DNA of 41,054 bases from JANRIC01 sp033765345 (GCA_033765345.1 JANRIC010000059.1:1-41054); one strand, 5' to 3'; positions 7,727 to 17,047 are shown, numbered from the stretch's first letter. Notes: a model not told the origin generated them from the sequence alone. Program-made: numbers and translations.

Positions 7727-9277
7727 CTATTCTTCTGAGTATTTTAGTAAAGTCGTATAGATGGGATACATAGCTTCTTTATTTGAAATAAGGCCTTGAT
7801 TACCTACGGTTTGAAAGAGGGTAACACTTGTTACGCCGGCAGTTTTTAAATTATGAAGGCTGTTAATAGCCCATTCGGCACCAAAAGCAGTTTTCTGACG
7901 AGGATCAGCCTTTTGGGAATTTTTCATGATTCTGGCTGAAGGATCGGTACAATAGGGATTAAAGCGTTTGCGTAGGGTCAGGGGAGAGATGTGGATTTCT
8001 TGCAGGGGGTATAGTTTACGGGCTGATAATACGGTATCTTGTTGCCCTTCCAGGCTTTCAATTAAAGATTGGTTGTCAAAAGCGTGCTCTTGTGGATGTA
8101 TGGAATAACTGATAAAATCCAGGTGATGCGGATCAAAACGGTTTCGATTCAGTTCAGCAAAGTTGGTATCTGTACCGGCTCCGAGTTTTACGCCAGGGAA
8201 AAGATTGGGGAAGGAAATTACATAATCAATCACTTGCTGAGAGGTGAGCGGTTGATTTTCGGAGAGTAAAAGTATTTCTTTGATTTTCACTTTATAAAGA
8301 TCAATCACATGGATAAATTCTAGGATTTCGGGTTCAAAATTTTCAGATAGGTGTAAGGCTATTTTTAAGGGTACATTCAGTTGTGTTGCGTGGTGGATTT
8401 CTCGTAAAAAATTTACTTTCCAGGGCTTGTAGAGAGGTTTTACTTCTACTCGGTAATGTGTTAAAGGTAATTTTTTTAATAGGGAAATCGCTTTGGGGGA
8501 GAGCATGGCCGCCTCGGTAGAAGCTCCAATACCAATTTCAGGCAAATGGATCGTATGTTTTGGGGCTATTTTTTTAAAACTAGGAATTTCAAAAATTGCC
8601 TCTTTTTCGGAGGGTTCAATTTTTGATAGTACTTTTAAGACGATTTTTTGCCAAATAATCTCACCTTTTTTCATCCACACTGGAAAAGGCAAAGCCAAAG
8701 GTGTGCAAAAGGTTTTGAAAGAAGCGTCCGTCCAATTGCGCTGATCTTCGGTTTCAAATAGATCTCCTTCAAAATCTAGTTGATATTCCAAATCGTCGGC
8801 TGCCTGCCAGCGCATTGCTTTCAAATTTAGGAAAGGGTTTTGAGGATCAACGTACTCTGGAAAAGTACTTTGAGACTTACTACCGTCGGCGTGATCGAGC
8901 CAAACGGGTCGTCTGCCCATATTACGGATAGGGTGCAGGACACAAAAGCCCGCCCGGTTTTTCTTGAAATTACGCAATACTTTCCCTTCAATTTCAAAAA
9001 TAATAGAATCATCGTGATTGCCCTGAATAGTGACATTCCAGAAAAAAATATCTTTGCCATCTATTTTATGAGAACAGCAATAGTGAATTTTAAAATGATC
9101 TTCTCGAACATCCATCAATTCTTCACTTCGGTAGGAGGGAAAAGTACCCCAATGCTGGTCACGCAACGCAAAGTAAAAGAGACGTATAATTTCGACATTT
9201 CTCCGATGGATATATCGGAGGAATCCATTTTCATAGTACATAACTAGGCTTCCGGCACGAATCAAGGCTTCAGTCAT
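7727..9277 (-). CDS. apnL: D-apionate lactonase (ApnL-like)
   Basis: The expected role is hydrolysis of D-apionolactone to D-apionate in the cytoplasm. The 516-residue chain shows segments I associate with the ApnL family: an N-terminal beta-rich part (YFALRDQHWGTFPS; GFCVLHPIRN at about 132), the marker EGDLFETEDQRNWTDASFKT near 200, then FCTPLALPFPV. A TIM-barrel-like region follows from about residue 240. Neighbours strengthen the call: GH140 apiosidase, sugar ABC transporter, apiose dehydrogenase and apionate oxidoisomerase all lie upstream on the same strand. A 188-base gap with an inverted repeat separates it from the GH140 gene, so it may also have its own promoter. The family call is from memory of motifs, not a search. 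Confidence 0.75.
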   Translation of the reverse strand: MTEALIRAGSLVMYYENGFLRYIHRRNVEIIRLFYFALRDQHWGTFPSYRSEELMDVREDHFKIHYCCSHKIDGKDIFFWNVTIQGNHDDSIIFEIEGKVLRNFKKNRAGFCVLHPIRNMGRRPVWLDHADGSKSQSTFPEYVDPQNPFLNLKAMRWQAADDLEYQLDFEGDLFETEDQRNWTDASFKTFCTPLALPFPVWMKKGEIIWQKIVLKVLSKIEPSEKEAIFEIPSFKKIAPKHTIHLPEIGIGASTEAAMLSPKAISLLKKLPLTHYRVEVKPLYKPWKVNFLREIHHATQLNVPLKIALHLSENFEPEILEFIHVIDLYKVKIKEILLLSENQPLTSQQVIDYVISFPNLFPGVKLGAGTDTNFAELNRNRFDPHHLDFISYSIHPQEHAFDNQSLIESLEGQQDTVLSARKLYPLQEIHISPLTLRKRFNPYCTDPSARIMKNSQKADPRQKTAFGAEWAINSLHNLKTAGVTSVTLFQTVGNQGLISNKEAMYPIYTTLLKYSEE

Positions 9278-9309
9278 AACAAAATTTGTATTTTTTAAAA
9301 GTTTGCCAC

Positions 9310-9455
9310 TTGGCTCGATGGCTATCTAAGACACACAGGCAGCGTAGCATCTCGATAATTTTTACATCCCTACCATTGGTTTTCATCCAACAGTCTGGAG
9401 GTTTGCAGGCTATTTTTTGGCAATGAGCCTAATTCTTGATTTTTCATCGAGCCAA
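9310..9455. repeat. 146-bp element bounded by 11-bp inverted repeats
   Basis: TTGGCTCGATG (9310-9320) and CATCGAGCCAA (9445-9455) are perfect inverted repeats enclosing 124 bases in the gap between the GH140 gene and apnL. The interior has no frame of note. I see no flanking target duplication. It may be a miniature inverted-repeat element, a remnant of one, or an mRNA hairpin. Confidence 0.4.
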
Positions 9456-9465
9456 ATAGAATCAT

Positions 9466-10827
9466 TTATTTATCAGGTATTGTATAATTCTTTGACGCAT
9501 CATCCAGGATCAAAATCCAATCCTGCCCATAGCCCGAACTTGGCGGGGTGAATTTTTTCTTGCTTATATTTTCTAATTTCTCCACAAATCTGACTTCACC
9601 GTTTCGTGGATTATACCAGTTTGCCTGCAAGGAATTGCCTGAAATCTTAGCCAGGTTGACGGTAAAAGGTCTTCCGGTACTGCTGTACACCCAGAGATAA
9701 TCTTTACCACGGGTTGCCTGAATGCGGTCGGCTGGGTATAAATCATTTTCCTCAATCAGGGTTTGATCAGGCACGCGGTCTAGGTAAGGGCGAGATTCCA
9801 GAAGCCGGCGCACAAACTTCATTTGGTTAGCACCGGGTAGCTCCATTGCTTCCTGCCAGTAAATGTGTGGATTGTTTACGGCTTCGCGGTGAGGAGAATA
9901 AAACTGCCATATATCGTGACAGCCGTAGGTATGTCCGAAAGCACCTGCAAACAGGTCTAAATAAGCTGCTTTACGAACATCATAAGCATTGGAAGTACCC
10001 AAATCTTTGGCGTTGAAGCAGACTGGGTGGTCTTCATAAATGGGTTCGGCATCCATCACAGGTTTGATGGGTGTTCTTTGATAAGCTCGGCTTATGTAGG
10101 CATAGACGTCTTTATCTCGACAGTGTCCATTTTGAAACATATTAAAATCCAGCCACTTATCTGTATGAAACCATTGCGCCGAGCCTTCTTCGTGGGGTTG
10201 TGGATGGAAGCTGATCAGGGCTTTGTCTCCGCCGCCTACACCTTCTTCTACCCCTTTGGCCATTGCTCTCCATACGGCTACATCCGCCTCGTGGCGCGGA
10301 TTGCGGTCTCCGCCTAAAATCCAGATGATATTTTTGCGGTTTTTGTAGCGATTGCCCAACCAGCGGCCGTAGATTTCTGCGTTGGCAGGGGTAAATACTT
10401 CGGGACCTTTCCCCCAGTTGTTTTTGAATAGCTTATCGCCCCAGGTAGGTAAAAATCCGATCACCAGCCCGTATTCGGCGGCTTTGTCTATGATATAATC
10501 TACGTGCTGGAAATATTTATCGATGGGTTTGGCAGGGTCGTCATTATCTAGAGGGAGGTCGCCATAAGGATTAGGTACGTGCAGCCCGTCAAACTCCGCC
10601 AGGGCTACAGCCTGAATGACCGTAAAGCCTTGTTCGGCTCTGCGTTTGAGGTATTGGTCGGCTTGTTCGCGGTTGAGGCGATGGAACAATTCCCAGGCTG
10701 TATCTGCAAGCCAGAAGAAGGGTTTGCCATCACGGAGAATAAATCTTTGGTTTTCACTGATGCTGAATTGTGCTTTGAGTGGAATACTAAGGCTTAATAG
10801 CAAAAGTAAACTAATGAGTTTTCGCAT
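9466..10827 (-). CDS. GH140 apiosidase (secreted)
   Basis: Family GH140 (DUF4038) enzymes release or cut at D-apiose, as in rhamnogalacturonan II. The 453-residue chain begins with a signal peptide ending near LKAQ at residue 20, so it leaves the cytoplasm. The (beta/alpha)8 domain spans about 22-350: RDGKPFFWLADTAWELFHR at the start, Asp174 in IIWILGGDRNPRH and Glu261 in VMDAEPIYE. The last two fit the acid/base and nucleophile pair of this family. A small C-terminal beta domain (about 360-445) of the type often called putative collagen-binding follows. It has no type IX C-terminal domain. It lies 14 bases after the sugar-binding protein gene, within the apiose operon, which supports apiose as the released sugar. 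Confidence 0.88.
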   Translation of the reverse strand: MRKLISLLLLLSLSIPLKAQFSISENQRFILRDGKPFFWLADTAWELFHRLNREQADQYLKRRAEQGFTVIQAVALAEFDGLHVPNPYGDLPLDNDDPAKPIDKYFQHVDYIIDKAAEYGLVIGFLPTWGDKLFKNNWGKGPEVFTPANAEIYGRWLGNRYKNRKNIIWILGGDRNPRHEADVAVWRAMAKGVEEGVGGGDKALISFHPQPHEEGSAQWFHTDKWLDFNMFQNGHCRDKDVYAYISRAYQRTPIKPVMDAEPIYEDHPVCFNAKDLGTSNAYDVRKAAYLDLFAGAFGHTYGCHDIWQFYSPHREAVNNPHIYWQEAMELPGANQMKFVRRLLESRPYLDRVPDQTLIEENDLYPADRIQATRGKDYLWVYSSTGRPFTVNLAKISGNSLQANWYNPRNGEVRFVEKLENISKKKFTPPSSGYGQDWILILDDASKNYTIPDK

Positions 10828-10841
10828 AATTATGAGTTAAT

Positions 10842-11849
10842 TTAATTTTCCAAAAATTGATCAATATTTTCCGAAGTAATTTTAAATAAACCGGTTTCTA
10901 CTTTTTCGGGGAGACTCGTGATACCTGCCTGTCGGTCATTGGCAGAAAGGCGATTGGTCTGATGTACCATATCATACAGGAATTGTGCGCCGTACCAGGT
11001 AAAAAGTTCTCTTTTTTGCCCTGCCAAAAGTTGAATCGTACCTTCTTTGACCAGTTTGAGGTGTTCTGGTTCCCAGTCTACAGTGGTGATTTTAACTTTT
11101 CCTGCTTTCCCGGCTTCTTTGACTGCCAGTGCCATACCCGGTCCAGAGTTAGAATCAAAGCCACAGAGCCCGGCCAAATCCGGATAGGCAGCCAGGAGGT
11201 TGGAAGTAATTCGGGCGGACTCTTCTACGTTTGCTTTATCATCAAATTTCCCCACCACCTGAATGTTTGGATATAACTTTAACACATCCAACAAGCCACG
11301 AAAGCCGTCTTCCATATTCTGTAATCCTAAAATCCCCATATAAGCGATTTTTCCTTTTCCATGGATGAGTTTGACCATGGCCTCGCCCTGCATTTTTCCG
11401 ATTTCGTACCAGTTAGTTCCCAGAAAAGCATGATGGTTGGCGTTAGGAATGTCGGAGTCATATACTACCGTTGGAATACCAGCGGCAACAGCTTTGTTGA
11501 TCGCCTGCGCAATGGCCGGATCTGTACCATTGATGAGTAATCCTGTGGGGTGTGTGCCGATTAGCTCCTCAATAGTATTGATTTGGGCGGGTACATCCCA
11601 GTCAGCCGGTCCGAGTATGGAGGTTTTTACACCCATTTTTTTTCCCCAGCGTATAAAGGCTGCTTGGTCGTGATTGACATACATAGGCATAGTAACGGCC
11701 GTGGTAACCATTACATATTCCTCTTCTCTTTTTGATTTTGATTTTACTTTTTCATTAATTATCTGATTTTGAGAAACTTCTCCCGTTCTTGGAGGTAATT
11801 CGCAAGCCCAAAGAATCGAGATTAGTGCTAATAGAATGTAATTTCTCAT
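10842..11849 (-). CDS. Sugar ABC transporter substrate-binding lipoprotein (probably D-apiose)
   Basis: This is a ribose/galactose-type periplasmic binding protein (Peripla_BP_4 fold). The frame is open to 11888, but the ATG at 11849 gives a clean lipoprotein signal, MRNYILLALISILWAC, and is chosen; that leaves 335 residues. Family features include TGLLINGTDPAIAQAINKAVAAGIPTVVYDSD and GLCGFDSNSGPGMALAVKEAG. It should capture the sugar outside the inner membrane and pass it to the permease at 11891 and ATPase at 12850. Specificity for D-apiose is inferred from its place between GH140 and the apiose enzymes. Confidence 0.85.
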   Translation of the reverse strand: MRNYILLALISILWACELPPRTGEVSQNQIINEKVKSKSKREEEYVMVTTAVTMPMYVNHDQAAFIRWGKKMGVKTSILGPADWDVPAQINTIEELIGTHPTGLLINGTDPAIAQAINKAVAAGIPTVVYDSDIPNANHHAFLGTNWYEIGKMQGEAMVKLIHGKGKIAYMGILGLQNMEDGFRGLLDVLKLYPNIQVVGKFDDKANVEESARITSNLLAAYPDLAGLCGFDSNSGPGMALAVKEAGKAGKVKITTVDWEPEHLKLVKEGTIQLLAGQKRELFTWYGAQFLYDMVHQTNRLSANDRQAGITSLPEKVETGLFKITSENIDQFLEN

Positions 11850-11890
11850 TTTTTCAATAATTTTTTGATTTAGGTTTTTCATTTCCATAT

Positions 11891-12841
11891 CTAAGTGCTT
11901 TTACCGATTGCTCTTTTAGCAAAAAACAGATCTATCCAGACAGCTAAGATTAGGATACATCCCAAAATAATTTCCTGCCAATAACCGGATATCCGGGCGA
12001 TTACCATCGCATTGCTTACCAGCCCCATAAAAAGTGCTCCCAGTAAAGCCCCCGAAATTTTGCCCATGCCTCCTTGAAGGCTTGCTCCTCCTAGAATCAC
12101 TGCTGTGATTACTTTCAGCTCCATTCCGCGTCCAAAAGTAGGGAGAGCCGCTCCAAGCCTTGATGTCAATAAAATACCTGCCATGCCAGCAAGGGCTGCC
12201 GAAAGCATGAAGGCATATAATTTCATTTTTTTTACTTGAATGCCGGAAAGTTCGGCGGCTTTTTCATTAGCTCCGATGTAGTAATATCTTCTAAAAAAAA
12301 TGTGTTTGTGGGTAAAAAAGGCAAATAAGGCTACCGTAAGTATCATGTACCAGACTGGCATTTGCAAACCCAGGAGTTTGGATTGGCTGATAGCATTGAA
12401 CCAATAGGGAAGATTTTGAATACCTGAGCCACTTAGCATCAATGCCATTCCTCGCACAATGCCCATAGCAGCTAGGGTCTGAATCATAGGGTTGATGCCT
12501 TGATAGGCAATTAGGTAGCCATTCAACCAACCAATCATCAGTGAAGCCAGCAAAGCCATTGATACGGCGAGGGGTACAGGAAGCAGATAAAAATCCATGA
12601 GATAAGCAGCCAAACAGCCCGAAAACGCTACGACGGAGCCTACTGAGAGGTCAAATGCACCAGAGATTAACAAAATCATCATGCCTACGGCGACGATCGT
12701 ATCAATGGAAAGATTTAATAAAACCTGGCTGAAATTAGTGAAAGTGGGGAAATTATCTGGAAAAATACTACTAAAAATCAAGCCTGCGACAGCGATGGTA
12801 AGGGCAAGCGAATAAGTACGATCTTGTAAAATTTTCAACAT
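11891..12841 (-). CDS. Sugar ABC transporter permease (RbsC type)
   Basis: The 316-residue integral membrane protein has eight to ten hydrophobic spans and the family motif GAFDLSVGSVVAFSG near residue 62. GGASLQGGMGKISGALLGALFMG lies near the C-terminus. It belongs to the branched-chain/ribose permease family (BPD_transp_2) and would form the homodimeric channel of the importer. It is followed 41 bases later by the binding-protein start and preceded by the ATPase with 8 bases between, consistent with one operon. Sugar ABC importers are scarce in Bacteroidota, which makes this set notable. Confidence 0.9.
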   Translation of the reverse strand: MLKILQDRTYSLALTIAVAGLIFSSIFPDNFPTFTNFSQVLLNLSIDTIVAVGMMILLISGAFDLSVGSVVAFSGCLAAYLMDFYLLPVPLAVSMALLASLMIGWLNGYLIAYQGINPMIQTLAAMGIVRGMALMLSGSGIQNLPYWFNAISQSKLLGLQMPVWYMILTVALFAFFTHKHIFFRRYYYIGANEKAAELSGIQVKKMKLYAFMLSAALAGMAGILLTSRLGAALPTFGRGMELKVITAVILGGASLQGGMGKISGALLGALFMGLVSNAMVIARISGYWQEIILGCILILAVWIDLFFAKRAIGKST

Positions 12842-12849
12842 ATTTTATC

Positions 12850-14319
12850 TTAATGAGTTGCCAGGTTTACTATTTCGTTTTCTTGAGCGGTTCTTGCATT
12901 TAGTTCTCCTGCGATTTGTCCTTCTCGGATTACCAGAATACGGTCGGCAATGGCAATAATTTCAGGTAATTCACTGGAAATTAATACAATAGACATACCC
13001 TCTTCGGTGAGTTTTTTAAGTAATTTGTAAATTTCAAACTTTGCTCCTATATCTATTCCGTGCGTAGGTTCGTCTACAAGCAGTACTTTTGGGTTTTGTA
13101 GGAGGCATTTGGCCAGTATGATTTTTTGTTGGTTCCCTCCACTCAGTGTGATCGCCTTTTGAGCCAAAGAAGAGCTAATTATTCGTAATTTTTCTTTAAA
13201 TTCCTGTGCGATCTCCTCGGCTTTGGAAGGATTCCATAATCCATTTGAAGTAGCTTTATCCAATCGGACGGCAAGAATATTGTCCCTGATGGTCATTTCT
13301 GAGAAAATGCCCAATCTTTTCCGGTCTTCGGGTACATAAGCCAAACCGGCTTGGATGGCATCTTGGGGGTGCTTGATTGTTAGAGACTTCCCTTCCAAGA
13401 AAATTTCACCGGAAAAAATTGGAATACTTCCATAGATGGCTCGGAGGATTTCTGTACGCCCAGATCCTACCAGACCTGCCAGTGCGAGGATTTCGCCTTT
13501 TTTGAGCTGGAAATTAATTTGTTGAAAATTCTCTCCGGTGAGATTTTTTACTTCCAGAACAACTTCAGATTGTACAAAAGATTGATTTGTGCTAGGTTCA
13601 AGCTTACGCCCTACCATCCGATCAATTAATTGTTCTCTTGAAAGTTCGCTTAGGGGCCAAGTACCTTGATAGTTGCCGTCTTTGAGCACACTGACCCGAT
13701 CGGCTATTTCAAAGATTTCGGATAGGCGATGCGAGATATAAATAATTCCAACAGATTGTAGTTTTAATTCTCGGATGATTTCCAAAAGCACCTTGGTTTC
13801 GGATTCGGTAATGGATGCAGTTGGTTCATCCAAAATCAGGATTTTGGGATTTAGTGAAAGGGCTTTGGCAATCTCGACCATTTGTTTTTGCCCCTGTGCC
13901 AGATTACTTACAAGAGTATTAGGAGATATTTTCTTTATTTGGAGCTTGTCTAAGAGTCGTGTAGTTTGCGCTTTTAAATCGGTGTGTCGGATCAATCCCC
14001 AACGTTGAGGGAGATGATTGATAAAAATGTTTTCGGCTACACTTAGGGTCTCGATCAAGCTAAATGATTGATAAACTATGGAAATACCTTGTTGTGTGGC
14101 ATCTTGGTAGTTTCTGAATTGGACAGATTTTCCTTCCAGGATGATATGACCCGAATCGGGCTGTAGGTTTCCGGTAAGGATATTCATCAGGGTGCTTTTC
14201 CCGGCTCCATTTTCTCCACAGATGGCTTGCACTTCTCCGGCTTGCAAATCCAGGTTTACCCTATCCAAAGCTGGTATAGAGGCAAAAGATTTGCTGATAT
14301 TTTGGAGTTGGAGGAGCAT
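12850..14319 (-). CDS. Sugar ABC transporter ATP-binding protein (RbsA/MglA type, two NBDs)
   Basis: The 489-residue chain carries two fused nucleotide-binding domains. The first has Walker A GENGAGKST (about 35-43), signature LAQGQKQMVEIA and Walker B ILILDEPTAS. The second has a degenerate Walker A, GLVGSGRTE, an intact signature LSGGNQQK and Walker B VLLVDEPTHGID. One degenerate site is normal for ribose/galactose-class importers. Its ATG overlaps the stop of the upstream apsD gene (TAATG), which implies translational coupling between transporter and catabolic enzyme. It powers uptake through the permease encoded next. Confidence 0.93.
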   Translation of the reverse strand: MLLQLQNISKSFASIPALDRVNLDLQAGEVQAICGENGAGKSTLMNILTGNLQPDSGHIILEGKSVQFRNYQDATQQGISIVYQSFSLIETLSVAENIFINHLPQRWGLIRHTDLKAQTTRLLDKLQIKKISPNTLVSNLAQGQKQMVEIAKALSLNPKILILDEPTASITESETKVLLEIIRELKLQSVGIIYISHRLSEIFEIADRVSVLKDGNYQGTWPLSELSREQLIDRMVGRKLEPSTNQSFVQSEVVLEVKNLTGENFQQINFQLKKGEILALAGLVGSGRTEILRAIYGSIPIFSGEIFLEGKSLTIKHPQDAIQAGLAYVPEDRKRLGIFSEMTIRDNILAVRLDKATSNGLWNPSKAEEIAQEFKEKLRIISSSLAQKAITLSGGNQQKIILAKCLLQNPKVLLVDEPTHGIDIGAKFEIYKLLKKLTEEGMSIVLISSELPEIIAIADRILVIREGQIAGELNARTAQENEIVNLATH

Positions 14320-15353
14320 TATTCATCAAAATCTTTAAGATAAACCACTTGATTGGTACTGGCTGAGTGATAACAGGCATGCACCAAGCGAACCGTCTCC
14401 AGATTGTCTCTACCTATGGTTTCCGCAGTTTTCTGTCCAAGCAGATCAGACAAAATATCTCGATGGCAGTCTACAATGGAGGCGTGAACGAGTGCGTACG
14501 CCGGATCTGACCAAGCATAAATAAAGGGATTAGCCCATTCCAATTCCGTTCCTTGCGCAGTACTGACACGCAATTCGTAATTATGCCCTAGAGAAATAGA
14601 ACCTTTTTCGCCTTCCAACAAAATGAGGGTCTGGGGAAAAGCTTCTTTCTCGAGCAAGGAGGCATAAGACATTTCAGCATAACAATGTACTCCGTTTTTC
14701 ATTTTCATCAGGACATTGGCTACATCTTCACCTTGTATATTGGGATGAATGCGTGCCGTCAGGCAGTATAGGGTATCTACCTCTCCCAATAAAAAGCGAC
14801 AAATATCCAGGATGTGTGAGCCTATATCAGTCAAAATAAACTGCTTTAAATCCTTTAAAAAGGGTTGATTTTCAAATACTGGAAAGGCTGAGCAGAAGCT
14901 TACTTTGGCTTTGAACACAGAACCGATAATGCCCGAATCCATGAGTTTTTTGAGACGACGGATAGGAGACTGCCAGCGAAAATTCTCGTGAATAAAATAT
15001 TTTACCTGAGCTGCTTCACAGGCTTGTACCATTTCTTTGGAAAGATTCCAAGTGGGAGCCATCGGCTTTTGGCAAATGATGTGTAGCGCTTTTTGTGCTG
15101 CAGTTAGTGTAAATGGATGGTGCGTATCTACGTCTGTGATAATATCCACAAAGTCTAGGGCTTCATTTTCCAATAAATCGTTGGTTTGATCATAAACTCT
15201 GGGGATTCCAAATTTTTGGGCTATAGCTTCGGCTTTGGATCGAGTACGATTATAGACGGCTACCAGCTCTACCTCTTCAAATTCTTGCCAAGCTGGAATC
15301 TGATAATTCGCCCAAAAACCGGTACCGATCACAGCAAATTTTAGTTTTCTCAT
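14319..15353 (-). CDS. apsD: D-apiose dehydrogenase (Gfo/Idh/MocA family)
   Basis: Predicted to oxidise D-apiose to D-apionolactone with NAD+. The 344-residue chain begins with a Rossmann fold (FAVIGTGFWANYQIP, residues 6-20). It then has FVDIITDVDTHHPF and ICQKPMAP, where the Lys takes the usual catalytic-dyad position of Gfo/Idh/MocA enzymes. The C-terminal alpha/beta domain includes HENFRWQSPIRRLK and TDIGSHILDICRFLLGE. The family is broad, so the substrate comes mostly from context: it sits directly between apnO and the transporter. It ends in a TAATG overlap with the ATPase gene and starts 2 bases after the apnO stop. Confidence 0.8.
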   Translation of the reverse strand: MRKLKFAVIGTGFWANYQIPAWQEFEEVELVAVYNRTRSKAEAIAQKFGIPRVYDQTNDLLENEALDFVDIITDVDTHHPFTLTAAQKALHIICQKPMAPTWNLSKEMVQACEAAQVKYFIHENFRWQSPIRRLKKLMDSGIIGSVFKAKVSFCSAFPVFENQPFLKDLKQFILTDIGSHILDICRFLLGEVDTLYCLTARIHPNIQGEDVANVLMKMKNGVHCYAEMSYASLLEKEAFPQTLILLEGEKGSISLGHNYELRVSTAQGTELEWANPFIYAWSDPAYALVHASIVDCHRDILSDLLGQKTAETIGRDNLETVRLVHACYHSASTNQVVYLKDFDE

Positions 15354-15355
15354 CC

Positions 15356-16189
15356 TTATTTTTGGGTAATATCTCTTACTTGTTTTTTGATGTCGTCCAT
15401 TTCAAAAATCTTTTGCCAGTCTTCCCGAAAAAGAATCGGCTTGGCGCGTTTGGAGATTTTATAGGCGGCATCCGAAAAAGTGCCCTTTACTTCTTTAAAA
15501 AGTACCGCAATTTGAATTCGGAGATGCCCTAGTACGAAATCTCGGGCGGCGGTTTCGGGAACACCTAACTCAACGATTTTATCAAAACCCTCCTTGATTA
15601 CCTCCATACAGGTTTGTGCCAGGGTCTCGACCATCGCCGGTTCAAGGATTGCCATTTGCTCCAACGTGATGCGATGTACATGTTGAATGGGTTGGTACAT
15701 GTGGCAAGCTATCTGTTCCCCGATGGCATAATGTGTTTCTTTACCTGCCATTAGGGCTACGACAATAGACTGCTTGGCGGAAATACCTCCATAAAAATCC
15801 CTAAAATCTTGCTCCGACGCTTCCCAGTTAAATATCGATGGATGACAGGGGTGAGCAATCACATAACCTAGGTCGTCACGATGTGCGATCACTCCATCCA
15901 GTGGGGCAGCCGGGTCAAGTGTCATCACTAGCGCATCGGTTTTCATCAGAGGGATAAGTTCTTTGGATATTTTGCCAATGTGTACATCTGGAACTGCCAA
16001 AATGACTGCGTCTGCTTCGGGGATAGACTTATTCTGATCACTTATGCGGATACCTCTTTGTGCCAGATTGGTTATTCCTTGCGGGCTTATTTCCAGGTAA
16101 TCTACCTGATAATGAGGTATTTTAAGAAAGTTATCCGTGATACGGCAGCCCATTTTACCTCCGGCGCCAACGAGTGTAATTTTGGTCAT
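15356..16189 (-). CDS. apnO: D-apionate oxidoisomerase (ApnO-like)
   Basis: Predicted to convert D-apionate to 3-oxo-isoapionate with NAD+. The 277-residue chain opens with an NAD-binding Rossmann motif (ITLVGAGGKMGCRI, residues 4-17). It continues with ADAVILAVPDVHIGK and VIAHPCHPSIFNWE, followed by an all-helical C-terminal part like the phosphogluconate dehydrogenase C-terminal family (VLGHLRIQIAVLF). That architecture and length fit ApnO and are shorter than true 6-phosphogluconate dehydrogenases. It lies between the OiaC-like gene (21-base gap) and apsD (2-base gap). A generic NAD-dependent dehydrogenase of the same fold is the main alternative, but the neighbours favour ApnO. Confidence 0.78.
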   Translation of the reverse strand: MTKITLVGAGGKMGCRITDNFLKIPHYQVDYLEISPQGITNLAQRGIRISDQNKSIPEADAVILAVPDVHIGKISKELIPLMKTDALVMTLDPAAPLDGVIAHRDDLGYVIAHPCHPSIFNWEASEQDFRDFYGGISAKQSIVVALMAGKETHYAIGEQIACHMYQPIQHVHRITLEQMAILEPAMVETLAQTCMEVIKEGFDKIVELGVPETAARDFVLGHLRIQIAVLFKEVKGTFSDAAYKISKRAKPILFREDWQKIFEMDDIKKQVRDITQK

Positions 16190-16210
16190 AATTATTTTCG
16201 GTTAATGAAT

Positions 16211-17047
16211 TCAACACTGAGTTTTTCCGAGTTTCAAAGATTTTGAAAACTCGCTAAGACGACGAATGCTTTCGTTTGCCCATGTTTTTTCTTTTTCCAG
16301 GGTAGTTTTTTCTTCACTTTCTGGCACGACCCACTGCTCAAGAATCACACTCTGACAGCGTCCGTATTTGAACAAACTTTCTGATAGAAAATTTAAATCA
16401 AGCATTCCCTGACCCAGAGGTGCTCCCTCTACGATAAAACCCATTTGGTGGGAAAGCCTTTGGATCTTAAAATCTTTCAAATGCAAATTGACCGTATGAG
16501 GAGCAAGCCAGTTGGTGATATGCTCAAGCCCTTCTCCGGCTCCCAAAGAATTAGCACAATCCAGACAAATTCCTACTTTTTCGTGCCCTATCTTATCCAT
16601 GATTCCTGATAAATTCTTGGCTTTGAAGCGATCATGATTTTCTATACCCAATGTGATTTGCTTTTTTTCCAGCTCAGGCAAGGCGTTTTTGAGTAAGGCA
16701 ATGATTTCGTCTTCGGTAGGTTCAAAAGTTTTTGCATCTATAACAAAGCGCAAGAGAGGAACTTCTAAGGATTGGCACAAATCCAAATAAAGAATCAAGT
16801 TTTCTTCGGTCATTTCTCGAGCCCCTATTTCCAATCGTATGGCGTGTTGTTGGCATTTGTTTTTTAGAACCACCATCCTCTCTACCGAAAAAGTATGCAA
16901 AGGTAGGTTGTCACCTATTTGAAGGCAGTTGAATCCAAAACGACAGACTACATCGACCAGATCCGATTCTGTCCATCCCAGGGGTGGGCGATATTCCGGT
17001 GTGCCGATATTCCATCCATACGTAAAACTACTCATGCCTATAAACAT
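16211..17047 (-). CDS. oiaC: TIM-barrel sugar isomerase-like protein, likely 3-oxo-isoapionate decarboxylase (OiaC-like)
   Basis: This xylose isomerase-like TIM-barrel (AP endonuclease 2 fold) protein probably decarboxylates 3-oxo-isoapionate to L-erythrulose. Metal-site-type segments are visible: LGIENHDRFK (Glu and His), VGICLDCANSLG (Asp), VNLHLKDFKI (His and Asp) and SVILEQWV (Glu). The frame is open to 17098, but the first 17 residues are hydrophobic and odd. The ATG at 17047 (MFIGMSSFTYGWNIG) gives the usual N-terminus of 278 residues; an ATG at 17035 is also possible. A -7-like box at 17065-17072 lies just upstream, so the longer form would start outside the transcript. It is the first gene of the apiose operon. 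The exact reaction is inferred from context. Confidence 0.65.
   Translation of the reverse strand: MFIGMSSFTYGWNIGTPEYRPPLGWTESDLVDVVCRFGFNCLQIGDNLPLHTFSVERMVVLKNKCQQHAIRLEIGAREMTEENLILYLDLCQSLEVPLLRFVIDAKTFEPTEDEIIALLKNALPELEKKQITLGIENHDRFKAKNLSGIMDKIGHEKVGICLDCANSLGAGEGLEHITNWLAPHTVNLHLKDFKIQRLSHQMGFIVEGAPLGQGMLDLNFLSESLFKYGRCQSVILEQWVVPESEEKTTLEKEKTWANESIRRLSEFSKSLKLGKTQC

Noticed and set aside
11850..11888. Longer start of the sugar-binding protein at 11888
   Set aside because: It would put 13 charged residues before a perfect lipoprotein signal; the ATG at 11849 is far more likely.
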